From: CAJPPJ01 sp963536495
GTDB lineage: Bacteria > Bacillota_I > Bacilli_A > RF39 > UBA660
Length of the DNA stretch: 64,000 nt
Direction of reading: 5' to 3'
Assembly (NCBI GenBank): GCA_963536495.1
Contig: CAUTAF010000002.1
Span: 74,599 to 138,598, forward strand
Shown here: piece by piece, positions 52,089-61,278 of the stretch
Layout of the letters: every line of letters starts with the position of its first letter
Position numbering within the stretch: position 1 is the first letter of the stretch
The notes under the pieces: model-generated
Database searches by the model: none
The model's input: the letters and a program-made list of their open reading frames with translations, nothing else
Told to the model about the DNA's origin: nothing
Translations under genes and position numbers: made by a program

Positions 52089-52944
52089 TTTTAATCACCT
52101 CAAATACTTCAAATTCAACTTTTGTGTTTTCGTTAAAATTAGGATCTATTTTTTTAAAAAAATTCATATGATTTTCTTTCCATTCACTTAATGATTTGTT
52201 CTCTCCCTCTAATTTTGCTAAATCCCATGTAATATTTTTAAATTCAGTAATAACAACATTAATTGTTTTTATAAGGCATACAGTGTTATCTTTTAAATCT
52301 GTCAATATTGATATATCTCCAACTTTTGAAATATTATCCAATTCATATAAAGATGTAGTAGCTGTCTTTTTACCTTCTAATACAAGATTAACTAATCTAT
52401 CTACATCAATTCCAAACGTCCATCTATCGAGTCTATTTAATAGAACTATCATTTTTTCTTTATTTCCTAATGTGTCGGTTTCTATATATTCATCAACTAT
52501 TTCAAATCCACATTTTTCATAGAATTTAATAGCCCTTTTGTTCCTTTTAAAAGGTCTTAAAACAATACAGTCACACAAATAATTCTCATAAATATAATTA
52601 TTAATATAATCAACGACTTTTGTATCAATTCCTCTCAATAAGTATTCTGACTCGCCAATAAATATATCATATTCATATATACTATCATATTTTATTAATT
52701 CTTTACTTTTCTTATCATCATATTTATATATTTGAACAAATCCTATTTTATTATCATTGTAATTTATAAAAAATAGATGTGGTTGATTTACTAACAATTT
52801 ATTCTTATATTTATTTTCTATCTCTTCAAATGAAAACTTTTTTTGTTCAAAGCACTCATAAATAAATTCTTGACTACACCATTTATACATTAATTCATAA
52901 TTATCTTTTTTATCAGTGAATTTAATTAAATCTATTTCGCTCAT
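52069..52944 (-). CDS. GNAT-ASCH two-domain protein
   Basis: This protein of about 291 residues joins an AAC(6')-like GNAT domain (about 1-168; LLRGIDTKVVDYINNYI, RPFKRNKRAIKFYEKCGFEIVD) to a C-terminal ASCH domain (about 172-290; LVLEGKKTATTSLY ... GDISILTD ... WDLAKLEGENKSLSEWKENH). ASCH domains bind RNA or modified nucleosides, and one subgroup hydrolyses N4-acetylcytidine. I use the second ATG of the ATGATG start, 6 bases after ggtga. An extended -10 lies at 52968-52975. Confidence 0.82.
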   Translation of the reverse strand: MSEIDLIKFTDKKDNYELMYKWCSQEFIYECFEQKKFSFEEIENKYKNKLLVNQPHLFFINYNDNKIGFVQIYKYDDKKSKELIKYDSIYEYDIFIGESEYLLRGIDTKVVDYINNYIYENYLCDCIVLRPFKRNKRAIKFYEKCGFEIVDEYIETDTLGNKEKMIVLLNRLDRWTFGIDVDRLVNLVLEGKKTATTSLYELDNISKVGDISILTDLKDNTVCLIKTINVVITEFKNITWDLAKLEGENKSLSEWKENHMNFFKKIDPNFNENTKVEFEVFEVIKNASNRI

Positions 52945-52967
52945 CATATCACCAACTTTTACACATA

Positions 52968-52976
52968 ATTATACCA
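52968..52976 (-). promoter_or_regulatory. Extended -10 promoter of the GNAT-ASCH/GNAT pair
   Basis: Minus strand TGGTATAAT about 25 bases upstream of the start at 52944. Confidence 0.5.
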
Positions 52977-53045
52977 TGAAACCATAATAAATTTTTACTT
53001 ATATAGACAAATATCTAAATCAAAATTACTCCAAAGTAGCTCCAG

Positions 53046-53069
53046 CCTTTATTTTGGGCTATTTTTTGT
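53046..53069 (+). terminator. Plus-strand terminator-like hairpin
   Basis: agcc (with a following bulge) and gggct flank an AT-rich loop and lead into TTTTTT on the plus strand. No plus-strand gene precedes it, so it may be a relic or belong to an unannotated small transcript. Confidence 0.3.
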
Positions 53070-53087
53070 CAAAAAGAAAAACTCGTA

Positions 53088-53114
53088 TTTTCTCTTATGA
53101 GATCTTACGAGTTA
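53088..53114 (-). terminator. Terminator after secA
   Basis: aactcgta (53090-53097) and tacgagtt (53106-53113) form an 8-bp GC-containing stem that includes the secA stop codon; the minus strand continues with TTTTCTTTTT. Confidence 0.8.
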
Positions 53115-55601
53115 TTTTCCACAACATTGTTTATATTTCTTACCACTTCCACATGGACACAAGTCATTTCTACCTACTTTTTCTATCTTTTTAGGTTTAT
53201 TTTTTAATTTAACTTTTCCATCATTAGTCATTTTTGACTTAGATATTTCTTGTCTTTCTTGATTTTGAGATATTTCAGATTTAACTAAGAATAAAGTTAT
53301 TTCTTGATCTATATTTTGTAACATCTTATTAAATAAATCAAAACCTTCTACTGTATAAGCTCTAAGTGGATCTTGTTGACCATATCCTCTTAAATATATA
53401 GCTTCTCTAAAATGTTCCATAGCATTTATATGTTCTGTCCAGTATTTATCTACTACACTTAAAGTAATAACTTTTTCAAATTCTTCTACTACTTCAATTG
53501 GTAACTCTTTTATTTTTTCTTGATATTCATTTAATATTTTTTCTTTAACAAAATATATTATAGCATCAGCATCCATTGAAGATATTTCATCAAATTTAAT
53601 ATCTTCTCTAAGTAATGTATTAAAATATTCTACTATTTCTTGTAAATCTTCTTTTGTTAATTTTTCACTATCTATTAGTTTTGATTTAACAACATCAGTA
53701 ACATGGTTTTCTACTGCTACTAAGATACTATCGTGAATAGATTCGCTATCTAATATTTCATTTCTCTTAGCATACATTATTTCTCTTTGATTATTCATAA
53801 CATCATCATATTGTAATAAATTTTTACGAATATCAAAGTTATTTCCTTCAACTCTTTTTTGTGCTGAAGAAAGCCCTTTAGTAAATCTCTTACTAGTTAT
53901 TGCTTCTGTTTCTTCAAAACCTAATCTAATAAGCATATTCTTTAGACCATCAGTTCCAAATCTAACCATTAAATCATCTTCCATAGAAACATAGAATTGA
54001 CTAAATCCAGGATCTCCTTGTCTTCCACTTCTTCCTCTTAACTGATTATCAATTCTTCTTGATTCATGTCTTTCAGTTCCTAAAACACATAAACCTCCAA
54101 GAGCTTTAGTTTCATCAGTAAGTTTAATGTCAGTTCCACGACCTGCCATATTAGTTGCAACTGTAACTGCTCCTTTTTGACCTGCTTTAGCTATAATTTC
54201 TGCTTCTCTAGCGTTGTTTTTAGCATTTAAGACTTCATGTTCGATGTTTTTAGCTGTCAACAATTGACTAATTAATTCATTAGTTTCAACAGCTATAGTA
54301 CCGATAAGTATTGGTTGACCTAACTTATGTCTTTTTTCAACTTCATTAATTAAAGAAGTAAATTTACCTTTTTGTGTTGGATATAACAAATCTGGAGCAT
54401 CTATTCTTGCTACTGGTTTATTAGTAGGAATACAAATAACTCTCATATTATATATATCATTAAATTCTTCTTCTTCTGTTTTAGCAGTACCTGTCATACC
54501 AGATAATTTATTATACATTCTAAATAAGTTTTGGAATGTTATAGTAGCTAAAGTTTTAGTTTCTTGATTAATCTTAACATTTTCTTTTGCTTCTATAGCT
54601 TGATGAAGACCATCACTATATGCTCTTCCCTTCATTAAACGTCCAGTAAATTGATCTACTATAACTATTTCACCATTATTAACTACATAATCTACATCTT
54701 TTCTCATAGAGAAATTAGCACGTAATGCTTGATTAATATGGTGAATTAAATTAGCGTTAGATACTTCATAAAGATTAGCTAAATGGAATTCTTTTTCTCC
54801 TTTTTTAACTCCTTCTTCTGTAAGTGTAACTGTCTTATTTTGTTCTTCATATATATAATCTATATCTTTTTTTAATTTCTTAGCAAATCTATCTGCTGCT
54901 TCATACATAGAAACATTTTTTAAATCTCCTCCAGATATAATTAAAGGAGTTCTAGCTTCATCTATTAAAACTGAGTCAACTTCATCTACTATTGCAAAAT
55001 TAAGTTTTCTTTGTACTCTATCTTCTTTATGAGTAACCATATTATCTCTTAAATAATCAAATCCAAGTTCATTATTTGTAGTATATAAAATATCACATTC
55101 GTATGCTTTTTTCTTTTCTTGAGGAGTTAAATCTCTTAAGTTTATACCAACGCTAAGACCTAAAAATTCATGTATTCTTCCCATCCACTTAGCATCACGA
55201 TCTGCAAGATATTCATTAACAGTTACTATGTGTGTACCTTTACCATCTAGTGCATTTAAATAAGCTGGTAATACAGAAGTTAAAGTTTTACCTTCTCCTG
55301 TTTTCATTTCAGCTATATTACCTTTATGTATAGCAATAGCACCAAGTAATTGAACATAGAATGGTTTTTCATTATTTACTCTAAATGCTGCTTCTCTTGC
55401 CGTAGCATAAGCTTCAACTAAAATATCATCTAATGTTTCACCATTTTCTAATCTATTTTTAAATTCATCAGTCTTTGCTTTTAATTCATAATCTGAAAGT
55501 TTAGAATATTCTTCTTCTAACTCTTCAATTTTATCAGCTATTATAGAAAATTTTTTTAGTTCTCTATAATCTTGATCAAATAATCTTTTTAAAAAATTCA
55601 T
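53112..55601 (-). CDS. secA: Preprotein translocase ATPase SecA
   Basis: The SecA motor drives proteins through SecYEG. 829 residues: Walker A MKTGEGKTL, DEAD-like IVDEVDSVLIDEARTPL, preprotein cross-linking domain, SGMTGTAKTEEEEF, NMAGRGTDIKL and QLRGRSGRQGDPG, helical scaffold, and a zinc-binding tail CPCGSGKKYKQCC that contacts SecB and lipids. Here hpf lies just upstream, as in B. subtilis, but prfB, which normally follows, is 37 kb away. Confidence 0.98.
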   Translation of the reverse strand: MNFLKRLFDQDYRELKKFSIIADKIEELEEEYSKLSDYELKAKTDEFKNRLENGETLDDILVEAYATAREAAFRVNNEKPFYVQLLGAIAIHKGNIAEMKTGEGKTLTSVLPAYLNALDGKGTHIVTVNEYLADRDAKWMGRIHEFLGLSVGINLRDLTPQEKKKAYECDILYTTNNELGFDYLRDNMVTHKEDRVQRKLNFAIVDEVDSVLIDEARTPLIISGGDLKNVSMYEAADRFAKKLKKDIDYIYEEQNKTVTLTEEGVKKGEKEFHLANLYEVSNANLIHHINQALRANFSMRKDVDYVVNNGEIVIVDQFTGRLMKGRAYSDGLHQAIEAKENVKINQETKTLATITFQNLFRMYNKLSGMTGTAKTEEEEFNDIYNMRVICIPTNKPVARIDAPDLLYPTQKGKFTSLINEVEKRHKLGQPILIGTIAVETNELISQLLTAKNIEHEVLNAKNNAREAEIIAKAGQKGAVTVATNMAGRGTDIKLTDETKALGGLCVLGTERHESRRIDNQLRGRSGRQGDPGFSQFYVSMEDDLMVRFGTDGLKNMLIRLGFEETEAITSKRFTKGLSSAQKRVEGNNFDIRKNLLQYDDVMNNQREIMYAKRNEILDSESIHDSILVAVENHVTDVVKSKLIDSEKLTKEDLQEIVEYFNTLLREDIKFDEISSMDADAIIYFVKEKILNEYQEKIKELPIEVVEEFEKVITLSVVDKYWTEHINAMEHFREAIYLRGYGQQDPLRAYTVEGFDLFNKMLQNIDQEITLFLVKSEISQNQERQEISKSKMTNDGKVKLKNKPKKIEKVGRNDLCPCGSGKKYKQCCGK

Positions 55602-55625
55602 AATATCACCTAAAGTAATTCTATC

Positions 55626-55655
55626 AAAAAAAGACTTGTAATTACAAGTCTTTTA
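55626..55655 (-). terminator. Terminator after hpf
   Basis: A perfect palindrome, aaaagacttgta with tacaagtctttt (55629-55654), with an A/T-run on each side. It separates hpf from secA. Confidence 0.8.
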
Positions 55656-55665
55656 ATGAACTATG

Positions 55666-56187
55666 TTACTTATCTTCCTCAATAAGTCCATAATTTCCAT
55701 CTTTTCTTTTATATAATACTTTTATATCCATAGAATCAGAATCTTTAAATATAAAGAAATCGTGTCCCAATAATTCCATTTGTAACATTGCTTCTTCTTC
55801 ATTCATAGGTATTAATTCTATATTTTTTCTCTTAACTATAGATTTTTCATTATCTTTTATTTCTTCTATTTCTTCATAGATAAATATTTCTTCTCTTCTT
55901 TTGGAAAGTTTAGTCTTATTTTTTCTAATTTGTCTTTCTATTTTATCTATTGCTAAATCTATACCAGCATATAAATCAGGATTTTTTTCTTCAGCTCTTA
56001 TATATAAAGCCCCAGTATTTAAAGTAAATTCAGTAATATAAGCATTATTTTTATTACCAGAAAGTACTACATTTACTTCCATATCTTCTTTATTTATATA
56101 TTTATTTAATTTAGAAGTTTTTTCTTCAACATAACTCTTAATTGAATCTGTCACTTCAAAATCCTTTGCTCTTATATTTATTTTCAT
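55666..56187 (-). CDS. hpf: Long-form ribosome hibernation promoting factor
   Basis: This 173-residue protein (from the ATG at 56187, 8 bases after aggagg) has an S30AE domain at 1-105 (MKINIRAKDFEVTDSIKSYV, YAGIDLAIDKIERQIRK) and a C-terminal dimerisation domain (SIVKRKNIELIPMNEEEAMLQMELLGHDFFIF) typical of long HPF, which pairs 70S ribosomes into 100S dimers. Confidence 0.95.
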   Translation of the reverse strand: MKINIRAKDFEVTDSIKSYVEEKTSKLNKYINKEDMEVNVVLSGNKNNAYITEFTLNTGALYIRAEEKNPDLYAGIDLAIDKIERQIRKNKTKLSKRREEIFIYEEIEEIKDNEKSIVKRKNIELIPMNEEEAMLQMELLGHDFFIFKDSDSMDIKVLYKRKDGNYGLIEEDK

Positions 56188-56223
56188 ACAAAACACCTCC
56201 TTATATGATTAATAAACTAATTA

Positions 56224-59200
56224 TTATTTACAACTCCATTTAGGTTTTTGACAAACTGTAGTATTTCCAGCATTATCTATTCCTAAATAACAAGTCGATG
56301 CTGATTTTGCAACAGTACAATTTAAACAAAATCTATTGTTAGGATGTTTATCACAATATTTTTCTGTTTTTGTACCAAGATTAACTACTGGACGCATTCC
56401 ACTTTCTTCATCGTAAAAATTACATTTTTTATTATAACTTTCTCCATCTGAAGTATTACATGTATCTGGTTCTCTAAGACGAGGTGGTTCATCATCAATC
56501 TTAAATTCTAAACTACATCCCCCTTCATTACCTGCTGCATCCATCATCCATATTCTCATAGTTCTTGAAGAACCAAGTTGATGATTTTTATCTTTTTGTA
56601 ATTTATTCATATAAGTTCTTGTTTTTGAAGTAAGTACAGAGTGTTGTCCTCCAGTTTTATTTTTGTTTTCCCAAATGTTATCGTGATTTTGCATAACAAA
56701 CGTTGTATATCTTGGTTTTTCATTTCTTTCTGCATCAGTAAAGGCTATTTTATTTACATTTGATAGATATTCCTTACTTAAAACAATAAATTTTGTTTTA
56801 GTTGTTATCCAATCATCATACCTAAAATTCCAACTACTTTCATCATTTAAATAATCTCTATCATCTGGAGTTTCCCTAACTTCATCTCTTACCAAATCAA
56901 ATGTACATACAGGTTTTGTTTTATCTATTAAGATACCATATTTTTTAATCGTTGTTTTCCCTTGATGTGAAATACTTGTTCCTATACTCTTATCATCAAA
57001 TGGACAAACTCCTAAATTACCAGCATAGTCATATATAACTCCATATGGTTTAGTCCATGCACTAAAGTTAGCATCACTTAGATGATTATATGGATCTATT
57101 GCTGTTTCTTTTGTCATTTTAAATGTTTCACCATCGTGGTCAAAATCTTGTTCTAACTTGATAAATTCATCAACGTTATAATCTTTTACTGCTGCTACAT
57201 TATTTATATTACTATTATGTTTATTCCAATCAACATTTGGATATAAAGCATTTGGTCCAACATCTATATAACTATTAGACAAATTATATGGTTCATTTCC
57301 TATTGGTCTTAAACATTTATAGTCATGTAATGAATTAAGACTACTACCTCTTGCACTAACTCCAGTTGCTCTATCACAACTAGCTACATTAGAAAAACTT
57401 GAGAAGTATACATTAACATCACTACTATACCACCATTTAACATTATTATTTTTTCCTTTTAATTTTATCTTACAAGCAGGAGTTTGTTTAACAATATTAT
57501 TTACTGTAACTGATTGAGTAACTCTATTACCTGAATTATCTACCACCATTATATTTACAGTTCCGTTATTAAATACAGATCTATATTTTTCATAAGAAAC
57601 TACCCTTTGACCAGCTTGTTCTGTTTCAATATCTTTAATACCACTTATATCATCTTTAGCATCTAAATATAATTGAACAGCATTTCTTGTAAATATTCTT
57701 TTACCTCTTACTGGATTTTCATTACTTCTCGTATATACATAAACATTAGTTATATTAGAAATATCTCCTTGAATTTGTAAAGAATTTAAATCTCTTACTT
57801 CAGGAAATCTTAATAATACTCTTCTTCCACCCTTACTAATACTTCTTGTAAATGTTTCACCATTTACTGTAATTCTATATTCAGAAGAAGATGATAAATT
57901 GCTTAATTCTAAAGCTATAAGTTTAACATCAGTAAAGTCAGTAATATTATTTGTTCCCATAATACCCATTATCGGATCTTTATAAGTCCATTGTTCAGTT
58001 CCTCTAAGACCTTTTTTAATATTACATCCTTCAGATTGATTATCATAATCACTTTCGTATTGACCTGGGAAATATCCAACTAGTCTACAAGCTGATTTAT
58101 CAACTATTAATTTTTGTTCACTATTATAAACTTTATATCCAAAGTATATATCTTCTGGTTTTAATTCAGGAGGTTTTCTATCTCTTGTAGTTTGATATGG
58201 ATTTCTACAAACACTTCCATTACAGTGACTTCCGTTTTCTCTCCATCCTCTATCTCTATTTAATTCATTTCCCGCATTATCTTTAGCATACCCATATACT
58301 AAATTAATACCATCTTTTAATTCTATTTCATTTAATTGATTATATTTAGGATTATCAGGACTATCTCCAAGTCCCCAAGTAGATATACCACTTTCATTAT
58401 CCTTTAAATAAGTTATTTCTACTTTATCATTTTTTAACCCTAAAGATAAATGTGGATTTCTAACATCCTGCATAACTTTAACTTCACAAGTTGTAGCTCT
58501 TCCTTTTCTATCATATACACTAACTTTATCAGTTAATTTATAATTTCCTGGTTTTGCTGTTATCTTTTTAGTATAAAGTTCTCTTCTACATCTTTCTCCA
58601 CCAAGTTCATCAATACATCTTACAGATACTTCTACATCTTTATTTGTCCATTTATCATTTTCCATTTCAACTTCACATTGAACCTTAGGACAAATTTTAC
58701 CTTTTTCACACTTATTAGTACCTGGTTGATAGTTTTCATCTGTTTCGTCTTCGTCTTCTTCTTTTAATTTTAAAAGACTCTTACAGTCATCTTTGGATTT
58801 ATTTTTTCTACATTCTAAATATTTATTTAAACCATCATAAAGATTAGAACATCCGACTCCTACTTCATTACCACATATAATACAAGCTTTATATTCATAA
58901 TTTTGATTACCAAGGTTTTTTATTTGAACAACACTTATATCTTTATAACAATATCTTTCTTTTTCATCCGTTCCTTCTTTATAATAAGGATTTTTTAAAT
59001 CATGTTCATATCCTTCTTCAATAAGTTGTTCTAAAGTTACTATTTCTCTAGAATTATCCTTTGGTACTGGACAATTTTTATCGTTTGCATCTTCACAATA
59101 TTTATTTTCACTAAGATATGTACTAGTCATATTTTTACCAGCTGTTTTCATACCATTTTCATGACTTATAAGTACATTTTTTTTAGTTTTACTAATATAT

Positions 59201-59331
59201 CCAGTTACTGATACTATTGCAATAGAACTAAGTATTCCTATAATCACTATAACTGCAATAATTTCCACTAGTGTAAACGCTTTTTTATTCTTATGTTTAC
59301 ATTTTTTATTACATTCTATCTTTTTCTTCAT
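56224..59331 (-). CDS. Giant prepilin-like surface protein
   Basis: This 1035-residue protein starts with a class III/prepilin signal: a basic cysteine-containing leader, then KKAFTLVEIIAVIVIIGILSSIA. Cleavage would be after A18, with F19 as the first mature residue and glutamate at +5; alanine replaces the usual glycine at -1. After the pilin helix comes a large, cysteine-rich extracellular region (over 25 cysteines) with Ig-like segments such as DNESGISTWGLGDSP and AKDNAGNE, repeated near the C-terminus as DAAGNEGGC and IDNAGNTTVC. Normal pilins are 100-200 residues. No pilus assembly or peptidase gene is in the window. Probably a surface adhesin or pilus-tip component. Confidence 0.78.
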   Translation of the reverse strand: MKKKIECNKKCKHKNKKAFTLVEIIAVIVIIGILSSIAIVSVTGYISKTKKNVLISHENGMKTAGKNMTSTYLSENKYCEDANDKNCPVPKDNSREIVTLEQLIEEGYEHDLKNPYYKEGTDEKERYCYKDISVVQIKNLGNQNYEYKACIICGNEVGVGCSNLYDGLNKYLECRKNKSKDDCKSLLKLKEEDEDETDENYQPGTNKCEKGKICPKVQCEVEMENDKWTNKDVEVSVRCIDELGGERCRRELYTKKITAKPGNYKLTDKVSVYDRKGRATTCEVKVMQDVRNPHLSLGLKNDKVEITYLKDNESGISTWGLGDSPDNPKYNQLNEIELKDGINLVYGYAKDNAGNELNRDRGWRENGSHCNGSVCRNPYQTTRDRKPPELKPEDIYFGYKVYNSEQKLIVDKSACRLVGYFPGQYESDYDNQSEGCNIKKGLRGTEQWTYKDPIMGIMGTNNITDFTDVKLIALELSNLSSSSEYRITVNGETFTRSISKGGRRVLLRFPEVRDLNSLQIQGDISNITNVYVYTRSNENPVRGKRIFTRNAVQLYLDAKDDISGIKDIETEQAGQRVVSYEKYRSVFNNGTVNIMVVDNSGNRVTQSVTVNNIVKQTPACKIKLKGKNNNVKWWYSSDVNVYFSSFSNVASCDRATGVSARGSSLNSLHDYKCLRPIGNEPYNLSNSYIDVGPNALYPNVDWNKHNSNINNVAAVKDYNVDEFIKLEQDFDHDGETFKMTKETAIDPYNHLSDANFSAWTKPYGVIYDYAGNLGVCPFDDKSIGTSISHQGKTTIKKYGILIDKTKPVCTFDLVRDEVRETPDDRDYLNDESSWNFRYDDWITTKTKFIVLSKEYLSNVNKIAFTDAERNEKPRYTTFVMQNHDNIWENKNKTGGQHSVLTSKTRTYMNKLQKDKNHQLGSSRTMRIWMMDAAGNEGGCSLEFKIDDEPPRLREPDTCNTSDGESYNKKCNFYDEESGMRPVVNLGTKTEKYCDKHPNNRFCLNCTVAKSASTCYLGIDNAGNTTVCQKPKWSCK

Positions 59332-59367
59332 AATAAAGTAACTCCTATATTAATATAATATCATTTT

Positions 59368-59403
59368 AAAAAAAATAATGTGTTATTTTATATACACATT
59401 ATC
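59368..59403 (-). terminator. Terminator after the TagO/WecA gene
   Basis: ataatgtg (59375-59382) and cacattat (59395-59402) form the stem; on the minus strand it is followed by a run of eight T. Confidence 0.85.
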
Positions 59404-59427
59404 ACTTTCTATGTAAAAATACAATTC

Positions 59428-60477
59428 TTATTTTTTGTTTTCTAAGTTAATTTTATCACTTAAAATATTAGTATGAAAAACAAACCATAAAGTTAATAAA
59501 AATAATACAATATATACTATCGTTCCAAGCAATCTTTCTTTAATAACATAAAAAATAGATGCTATAGAAAATAAAGTATTAATTAAATATATTATTAAAA
59601 CCGTTTTTTTATGAGAAAATCTCATTTTAAGTATTTGATGATGAAAATGATCTTTATCTGGATCAAATATTGGTTTGTGTTTTAATTTTCTTCTAAATAT
59701 TGCAAATAAAGTATCAAATATTGGAATAGATAAAATTAAAAGTGGTACAAATAAAGAAGTAATCATAGCTGATTTAAAACCTACTACAGAAATAATTCCA
59801 ATAATAAATCCTAAAAAGACAGACCCTGTATCACCTAAAAAAGTCTTAGCAGGATTAAAGTTATATCTTAAAAACCCCAAAGATGATCCAAGCATAGATA
59901 TAGCTAAGAAAAGTTCTAATGTTCCAAATCTTTCTTGAAATAAAGAGATAACTATTATAGTTAAAAAATATATAGAAGAAATACCAGTTGCTAATCCATC
60001 TAGTCCATCAATTAAATTTATAATATTCATACAAGAAACTATAAATAAAATAGTAAGAGGTATAGCAAAATATCCTAAATTAATAGTAAATCCCATAATA
60101 CCAATATTAGAAATAAGTAAATTACCATATAAAACAACAATAGATGCTGATATTATATGTAGTAAAAATTTTATTTTAGCTCTTACTGGCTTAACATCAT
60201 CAAACAAACCTAAAATAATAATTATAAAAGATGCTACTACGATAGATAATAATTCTTTAGAAAAATTACCAAATAATAATATCGCTAATATAAAAGATAT
60301 ATATACTGCTAAACCTCCAATTCTTGGTATTGGTTTAGTATGCACTCTTCTTTCATCTTTTGGTATATCTATTGCATTTATATGATATGCCATTTTAATA
60401 ACTTGTGGTGTTACAAGTAAAGAAGAAAACATAGGTACTAAAAATATTAAGAATAATCTTAAATAATACATTTCCAT
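59428..60477 (-). CDS. tagO: Undecaprenyl-phosphate sugar-1-phosphate transferase (TagO/WecA type)
   Basis: This 349-residue polytopic enzyme of the MraY/WecA family shows RVHTKPIPRIGGLAVYISF, GLFDDVKPVRAKIKFLLH, CMNIINLIDGLDGLATGIS and GDTGSVFLGFIIG, the catalytic and UDP-sugar sites, and the cytoplasmic HxxH loop (DKDHFHHQIL). It links GlcNAc-1-phosphate to undecaprenyl phosphate to start wall teichoic acid or other glycopolymer synthesis. It has about ten helices. It lies 9 bases after rpiB. Confidence 0.92.
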   Translation of the reverse strand: MEMYYLRLFLIFLVPMFSSLLVTPQVIKMAYHINAIDIPKDERRVHTKPIPRIGGLAVYISFILAILLFGNFSKELLSIVVASFIIIILGLFDDVKPVRAKIKFLLHIISASIVVLYGNLLISNIGIMGFTINLGYFAIPLTILFIVSCMNIINLIDGLDGLATGISSIYFLTIIVISLFQERFGTLELFLAISMLGSSLGFLRYNFNPAKTFLGDTGSVFLGFIIGIISVVGFKSAMITSLFVPLLILSIPIFDTLFAIFRRKLKHKPIFDPDKDHFHHQILKMRFSHKKTVLIIYLINTLFSIASIFYVIKERLLGTIVYIVLFLLTLWFVFHTNILSDKINLENKK

Positions 60478-60486
60478 TTTGTTCTC

Positions 60487-60933
60487 CTATTTTAATTGAT
60501 TTTCATAATTAGTTATTTTTTCTATTCTTTTTATATGTCTTTCTTCATTAGAAAATTCTGTTGTAATAAATGTTTCTATTATTTCCACTAAATCACTTAA
60601 ATTATTTGCAGCAGATAGTGCTAACATATTAGCATCATTATGACTTCTAGCAAGTCTTGATTCTTCTTTATTTACAACTCTTGCACATCTTATACCTTTT
60701 ACTTTATTACAAGCTATACTCATACCTATTCCAGTACCACATATTGCTATACCATAATCTAAATTATTATTTGCTACTTCTTCCGCTAAAGATATACCAT
60801 ATAAAGAATAATCACATGATCCAGGTGTAAAACACCCATTATCTTTTATATCAATATTTTTATTTTTTAAATCTTTTATTATTTCTTTTTTTATTTCAAA
60901 ACCTCTATGATCTGAAGTTATTCCAATTATCAT
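60487..60933 (-). CDS. rpiB: Ribose-5-phosphate isomerase B
   Basis: This 148-residue RpiB/LacAB family protein starts MIIGITSDHRGFEIKKEI with the phosphate-binding region, and has the catalytic cysteine in ICGTGIGMSIACNKV and RCARVVNKEESRLARSHNDANML. It interconverts ribose 5-phosphate and ribulose 5-phosphate. Confidence 0.95.
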   Translation of the reverse strand: MIIGITSDHRGFEIKKEIIKDLKNKNIDIKDNGCFTPGSCDYSLYGISLAEEVANNNLDYGIAICGTGIGMSIACNKVKGIRCARVVNKEESRLARSHNDANMLALSAANNLSDLVEIIETFITTEFSNEERHIKRIEKITNYENQLK

Positions 60934-60961
60934 CTCATTCCTCCTGTATTAATTTTAACAA

Positions 60962-60988
60962 AAAAAAAGATGAATTACTCATCTTTTG
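60962..60988 (-). terminator. Terminator after rpmE
   Basis: aaaagatga (60965-60973) and tcatctttt (60979-60987) form a stem overlapping the rpmE stop; A-run on the left becomes a T-run on the minus strand. Confidence 0.8.
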
Positions 60989-61187
60989 TATCAAAACCGT
61001 ATTTTTTGTTAAATTTATCTACTTTTCCAGCTTTTCTCTTTCTATTATCTATTCCTGTATAGAATGGATGACAATTTGAACATGTTTCAACACGAATTTC
61101 TTTTTCTGTTGATTTTACATCAAATACTGCTCCACAAGAACATATAACTTTTGCATCTTTATATTCTGGATGAATTCCTTTTCTCAT
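60975..61187 (-). CDS. rpmE: 50S ribosomal protein L31, zinc type
   Basis: L31 of the C+ type has CSCG and CSNCHPFYTG cysteine pairs that bind zinc. I set the start at the ATG at 61187 (MRKGIHPEYKD, 70 residues), 7 bases after ggaaggag; the in-frame ATG at 61205 lies upstream of that site. It ends at a terminator. Confidence 0.95.
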   Translation of the reverse strand: MRKGIHPEYKDAKVICSCGAVFDVKSTEKEIRVETCSNCHPFYTGIDNRKRKAGKVDKFNKKYGFDTKDE

Positions 61188-61240
61188 TTTATCTCCTTCC
61201 GCCATGATTTAAAAAAACCATAGAAATTAAATACGATGTT

Positions 61241-61269
61241 ATTTTAACAAGTAATTAAAAACTTTTCAA
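61241..61269 (-). promoter_or_regulatory. Promoter of rpmE
   Basis: Minus strand TTGAAA (61264-61269), 17-base spacer ending in TGT, TAAAAT (61241-61246). Good agreement with a housekeeping sigma promoter plus extended -10. The leader of about 50 bases shows no clear stem I could match to the known L31 leader. Confidence 0.7.
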
Positions 61270-61278
61270 GTATTATTA

